From: Selenomonadaceae bacterium UBA2897 | Lineage (GTDB): Bacteria; Bacillota; Negativicutes; Selenomonadales; Selenomonadaceae | Reading direction: 5' to 3' | DNA length: 6,688 nucleotides | Assembly (NCBI GenBank): GCA_002350105.1 | Contig: DEDT01000002.1 | Location: forward strand, 52,688 to 59,375 | Shown: positions 5,001 through 6,688 of the stretch, one piece after another | Layout of the letters: the number at the start of each line of letters is the position of its first letter | Position numbering within the stretch: the stretch's first letter is position 1 | Notes under the pieces: model-generated | Seen by the model: only the letters and a program-made list of their open reading frames with translations | Told to the model about the DNA's origin: nothing | The model's database searches: none | Program-made: the position numbers and the translations under genes

Positions 5001-6688
5001 CCGGAGAGTACCCCCTCGAAGTGCAGCAGCTGTTCGCCCGTGCGCTCGCTGCCATCGGCATTGAGCACCTGCGTGCTGCCATCGTACGTCTTGGAGATCG
5101 CCGGATTGACGAGTTTGGCCGTAATGGACAAAGGATTGATACGGCCCTTCGTCGTGCGCGTAAGCACGCCATCCGTCAACTGCGAGACAAAGTCAAAATT
5201 ACTATTCTGATTCTGGACGCCAAACGTATACGTGACATCCTGCAGCTTCCCCTTATGACTGTCCTTCGTGGCATAATGTGCCTGATCCTGTACCGCCTGC
5301 GGGTCATACTTCAGCAGCATTTCACCGTCTGCAGCATCGTACTTGCCATTGCCATTGAGGTCAATGAAGGGCTGCCCCTTGATATGGGACGTCGCATCGT
5401 TCACCTTATCCGTTTGGTCGTACGTCTTCGTGATCTCAGGATCGAGCGAAACCACGTACTGCTTATCGGCAATCACGTACGGCGTGATATTGCCCTTGCC
5501 GTATGCGGTGCCATCCTTGAGCGCATTGCCCTGGGCATCGACCAGGCGATAGTTCCCGGCAATCGTATCATCCTTGAGCGCGATGCCCGTATAGGTGACG
5601 TCCTTGTCATCACCCACGGCAGCATCCGAGAAATTGCCCTTGATGGACGACACCAGGCTGATATCATCGCTGCCCTGACGACCGGCATGATAGAGATCCG
5701 TATCGTAGGTAATCTCCTTGGTGCCGTTCTCTTTCAGATTCAGCCAATCCACCGTGGTCTGGCTGGCAATAGCCGTCGTGCCATCATACCACTTTGTCTG
5801 ATTGCCAAATTTCAGCACAAGGTCACGCGGCGTAATCGTGCCCACGCCCGTAAGCGTGGTCTGCGCCTTCCCCTGCTGGTCCGGATTGATGATGTAGTTG
5901 CCGGCATGATCGCCCTTGAGCGCTGCCGTATAGAATACCGTCTGCTGTGCCGGCTGTCCGCCCGCGTAGACGACATTCTTGCTCGCGTAATGCGCGTTGA
6001 CCGCGTCCGTATCGAGCGACGTGTCATCGCCCGTGATCAGTCCCTTGAGGGCAATCTTGCCATCCGTATACTGCGCATCCCACGTGCTATCGTAGGTCTT
6101 GCGGATATCTTCTTTCGGATTCGTGAGCTCCGCGAGCACCGTCTTCTTGTTGATGGTACCCTGATGCTGCTCCGTCAGCGTCCCCGCCTGATAGTGATCC
6201 GCTTTGACCTGGCTGAAATCATAGTCGTTGGCGATGTTATCGGCAAGCTTGATCTGGTAGGTCACCTGGCGCGTGCCGGCGTTCTCGCTGTCGTAGACCG
6301 CACTCTTGACATCGTAATCATTCGACGCGCCCTGCGCCTCGCTATGCGTAAGCGCGATCCCGCCGAGCGTGATGCCGTTGAGGTAATCATAGGCCGTCTT
6401 GCTGCCCGTATCGGTGCCCCATACCTGGGTATCCGTATGGTTGTAGGCCACCTGATTGCTGTTGTCGTAGGTCTTGCTGATGGCAGCGAAGTCCGCTTTG
6501 ATGTCCGCATCGGTGAGATGCTTGCGCGTAATCTTGCCCTTGTTATCGGCCACCGTGTAGACTTTCGTATTGCCCGTGGTAAAGGTATAGTTCGTCCCCT
6601 TGGTGCCCTTCTGGCTCGTCGCATGGTTCAGCGCATCCTGCAGCCCCGTGAGCTCCACGGACTTTGCCAGCTCATTGCCATTGACATC
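2015..6688 (-). CDS. TpsA-like YDG-repeat exoprotein (5' end missing)
   Basis: The reading frame is open to the window edge, with 1557 residues visible. A GTG at 6658 is a possible internal start, but ten codons before it are also open and continue the same repeat fold, so the gene extends beyond the window. The product is a secreted surface or adhesin-type protein: eleven YDG units (6538-2825), the tail of another before them, one MBG-like domain (2806-2540) and a Gly/Ser/Asp-rich C-terminal tail. No cysteine is visible, as is common in exported filamentous exoproteins. There is no LPXTG, SLH or autotransporter barrel, so export should rely on the adjacent TpsB. The N-terminal TPS/haemagglutination domain expected of such proteins is not in view. 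Its function beyond likely adhesion, aggregation or biofilm formation cannot be read from the repeats. Other secreted YDG/MBG proteins lack a dedicated transporter, but the adjacent TpsB makes TpsA the best call. The promoter lies outside the window. Confidence 0.9.
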   Translation of the reverse strand, partial: DVNGNELAKSVELTGLQDALNHATSQKGTKGTNYTFTTGNTKVYTVADNKGKITRKHLTDADIKADFAAISKTYDNSNQVAYNHTDTQVWGTDTGSKTAYDYLNGITLGGIALTHSEAQGASNDYDVKSAVYDSENAGTRQVTYQIKLADNIANDYDFSQVKADHYQAGTLTEQHQGTINKKTVLAELTNPKEDIRKTYDSTWDAQYTDGKIALKGLITGDDTSLDTDAVNAHYASKNVVYAGGQPAQQTVFYTAALKGDHAGNYIINPDQQGKAQTTLTGVGTITPRDLVLKFGNQTKWYDGTTAIASQTTVDWLNLKENGTKEITYDTDLYHAGRQGSDDISLVSSIKGNFSDAAVGDDKDVTYTGIALKDDTIAGNYRLVDAQGNALKDGTAYGKGNITPYVIADKQYVVSLDPEITKTYDQTDKVNDATSHIKGQPFIDLNGNGKYDAADGEMLLKYDPQAVQDQAHYATKDSHKGKLQDVTYTFGVQNQNSNFDFVSQLTDGVLTRTTKGRINPLSITAKLVNPAISKTYDGSTQVLNADGSERTGEQLLHFEGVLSGDEAQIVNTSTAAYTDKHAGTGKDVVYTLRSVGDNYLVTQVYDAQGKALSMLTVDDKQDGGTLPAAVGQGTILQRVLTFNPLENNKVYDGTTAAPALTGGSFGNLVAGETLTPDVKVVAGTYGSGYDGKDSNTFTPDANVRRDTQTGDVLYKDVRYTNLQQALAGATGTGQISDYSIADTAYFDAAAKKGKIMPLAITADAIHTVWGSISKEYDGTTTVTGGKTTAGVQTSDPTQLLNLYYQSTVGDKARIDIGYTLNDDGANYTQKDHGTGLTVNYSLKGITEPDFAGTYGNYTFDDAVLTAFQNKTLSTNTGEITQKVLTPEVLSTTGQNKIYDGTTVADNTNVQVAGIVASDQGTVKPTIVAYYDSKNAGDRKVSYTVTLDGNDKGNYVLSGADTDGTVQLDDAATGTIAKRKVTASVTGDATGIDKVYDGTTDVKQSIGSLVSVDAATSTTGLVSGDDVSLDTAAIKGSYDSADVNRDAQNNITTRTVSFTNLNLVGDDAANYELTDTDLTGTGTITPYSIEVSIKDAPTKTYDNSTAIEGTYATMNNISVDKASLIGSDTLNVTLVTDGDDAPHYDTKHADTGLGVNYKLAWDNGNYTLVHTQTDSNDTQTAKSDNQAQTTALHADNGVITGRVLTTSVIDEATKVYDGTKTVSGAEKHISIGNLADGDSISKLNLSVTGTYSSANAADNESDASTQRDVTYSMSIYNTDYLLDTSTQTGKGTISRKGLTVVADPVKRVQNGALPTSYTGKVNGLVSGGTGSASDFTFATDPAAGVTSAVPGTYGIYGWYQNRTSDNYGTNYTFAQDDSNSTALEIFNMKEYHDRKVPLDNVLPQNAGMAQTNSTNFGEFYREPNAAVAYQNGGKTVTLNGGGTYTDVNSSQQDSKASVMNGTGSYSTAAQIGGSQIIGSIGVQDVGVINIDDSGILNLGQSDIAVETTDAGTVRGIASGDDEQQKNYSDASGTQAQHAGSSQQGSASLETVGSGVNVAG
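2018..2539 (-). other. Non-repetitive C-terminal tail of the exoprotein
   Basis: The last 174 residues after the MBG-like domain carry no YDG motif. They open with a charged stretch (KEYHDRKVPLDNVLPQN), continue with FGEFYREPNAAVAYQNG, and then become rich in Gly, Ser, Asn and Gln. A hydrophobic beta-like segment, IIGSIGVQDVGVINIDDSG, sits about 80 residues from the end. The final 50 residues are Asp/Gln/Ser-rich and probably disordered. No membrane helix, LPXTG or barrel strand is seen. In some TPS exoproteins the C-terminus is a retained or cleaved prodomain; whether that applies here is unknown. Confidence 0.55.
2540..2806 (-). other. MBG-like domain closing the repeat array
   Basis: About 89 residues starting GLTVVADPVKRVQNGALPTS match the pattern of the MBG domain, an immunoglobulin-like extracellular module. 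The elements are a strand of the form VxADP, a polar turn, YTGKVNGLVSG, a Gly/Ser-rich region, then PGTYGIYGW and NYTFAQ near the end. It follows the last YDG unit without a linker and lacks the YDG signature. YDG and MBG modules commonly occur together in large bacterial surface proteins. The exact family assignment needs a profile search. Confidence 0.6.
2825..6538 (-). repeat. Array of eleven YDG-type protein repeats
   Basis: Units begin at a G-x-I-x(4-5)-hydrophobic strand and then carry K-x-Y-D-G/N/S. They end with a [VF]-x-[YF]-T/S strand and N/D-[YF]-x-[LIF]. The first codon of each unit starts at 6538, 6160, 5842, 5494, 5146, 4795, 4435, 4063, 3775, 3451 and 3106. Lengths are 126, 106, 116, 116, 117, 120, 124, 96, 108, 115 and 94 residues. 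The Tyr codons of the YD signature start at 6469, 6094, 5788, 5422, 5086, 4741, 4366, 4000, 3709, 3394 and 3049. Residues upstream of 6538 (NYTF...ADNKGKIT) are the end of a further unit. Units have diverged strongly; only the signature segment stays similar at DNA level. Such modules usually make a rod-like stalk. Confidence 0.88.
5327..5362 (-). other. Calcium-loop-like (EF-hand/dockerin-like) insertion in YDG unit 4
   Basis: Twelve residues, DLNGNGKYDAAD, place Asp, Asn, Asn, Lys, Asp and Asp at loop positions 1, 3, 5, 7, 9 and 12, with Gly at 6. This is the pattern of an EF-hand or dockerin calcium loop. Position 7 coordinates through its backbone, so Lys is allowed there. The loop lies 20 residues after the KTYD signature of unit 4, and the other complete units lack it. 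Calcium binding is inferred from the pattern alone. Confidence 0.5.

Noticed and set aside
2825..6538. The regular spacing was considered as a CRISPR array or a DNA-level tandem repeat
   Set aside because: The period is about 280-380 bases and variable, lies within one open frame, and is conserved mainly at protein level. There are no short identical repeats with unique spacers.
3475..6624. Several short frames on the minus strand inside the exoprotein gene, with Arg/Ser/Met-rich translations
   Set aside because: They are out-of-frame shadows of the repeat array. None has a ribosome site or a plausible protein composition.
6656..6658. GTG as the start of the exoprotein
   Set aside because: The frame stays open for ten more codons to the window edge. 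The residues on both sides belong to a repeat unit, with no ribosome site or signal peptide.

Overview
The window carries a two-partner secretion (type Vb) locus on the minus strand. A very large repetitive exoprotein (TpsA-like) is followed immediately by its outer-membrane transporter (TpsB, ShlB/FhaC/HecB family). After them come a transcription terminator, then a strong promoter and the first bases of a tRNA gene, all on the same strand. The host must have an outer membrane. Fairly high GC, a very strong AAGGAAGG Shine-Dalgarno and a YDG-repeat exoprotein paired with a POTRA transporter fit the Negativicutes, the diderm Firmicutes (Selenomonas/Mitsuokella-like). That assignment is inference, not proof.

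Layout along the minus strand, from the right edge: 6688-2015 is the exoprotein, open at the window edge, so its N-terminus (where a TPS secretion domain is expected) is missing. What remains is 1557 residues without cysteine. It holds eleven YDG units of 94-126 residues (6538-2825), with the tail of a twelfth at the edge. One MBG-like domain follows (2806-2540), then a non-repetitive Gly/Ser/Asp-rich C-terminal tail (2539-2018). A 43-base gap holds the ribosome binding site. The transporter runs 1971-226, with signal peptide, Ala/Pro/Gln-rich linker helix, POTRA region and a 16-strand-type barrel with a C-terminal tryptophan. Next come a two-hairpin palindromic element (213-166), a Rho-independent terminator (140-106), a consensus sigma-70 promoter (101-73), and the 5' 18 bases of a probable tRNA-Gly at the left edge.

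The two proteins should work as a pair. Both would cross the inner membrane by Sec. The transporter's POTRA domains would then recognise the unseen N-terminal domain of the exoprotein and thread it through the barrel, where the YDG array would fold into a long stalk on the cell surface or be released. The tight tpsA-tpsB spacing and the single terminator indicate one transcript; its promoter lies outside the window. I see no clearly new system. The points most worth a second look are a calcium-loop-like insertion in one YDG unit, the two sequence flavours of the units, the uncharacterised C-terminal tail and the palindromic element.
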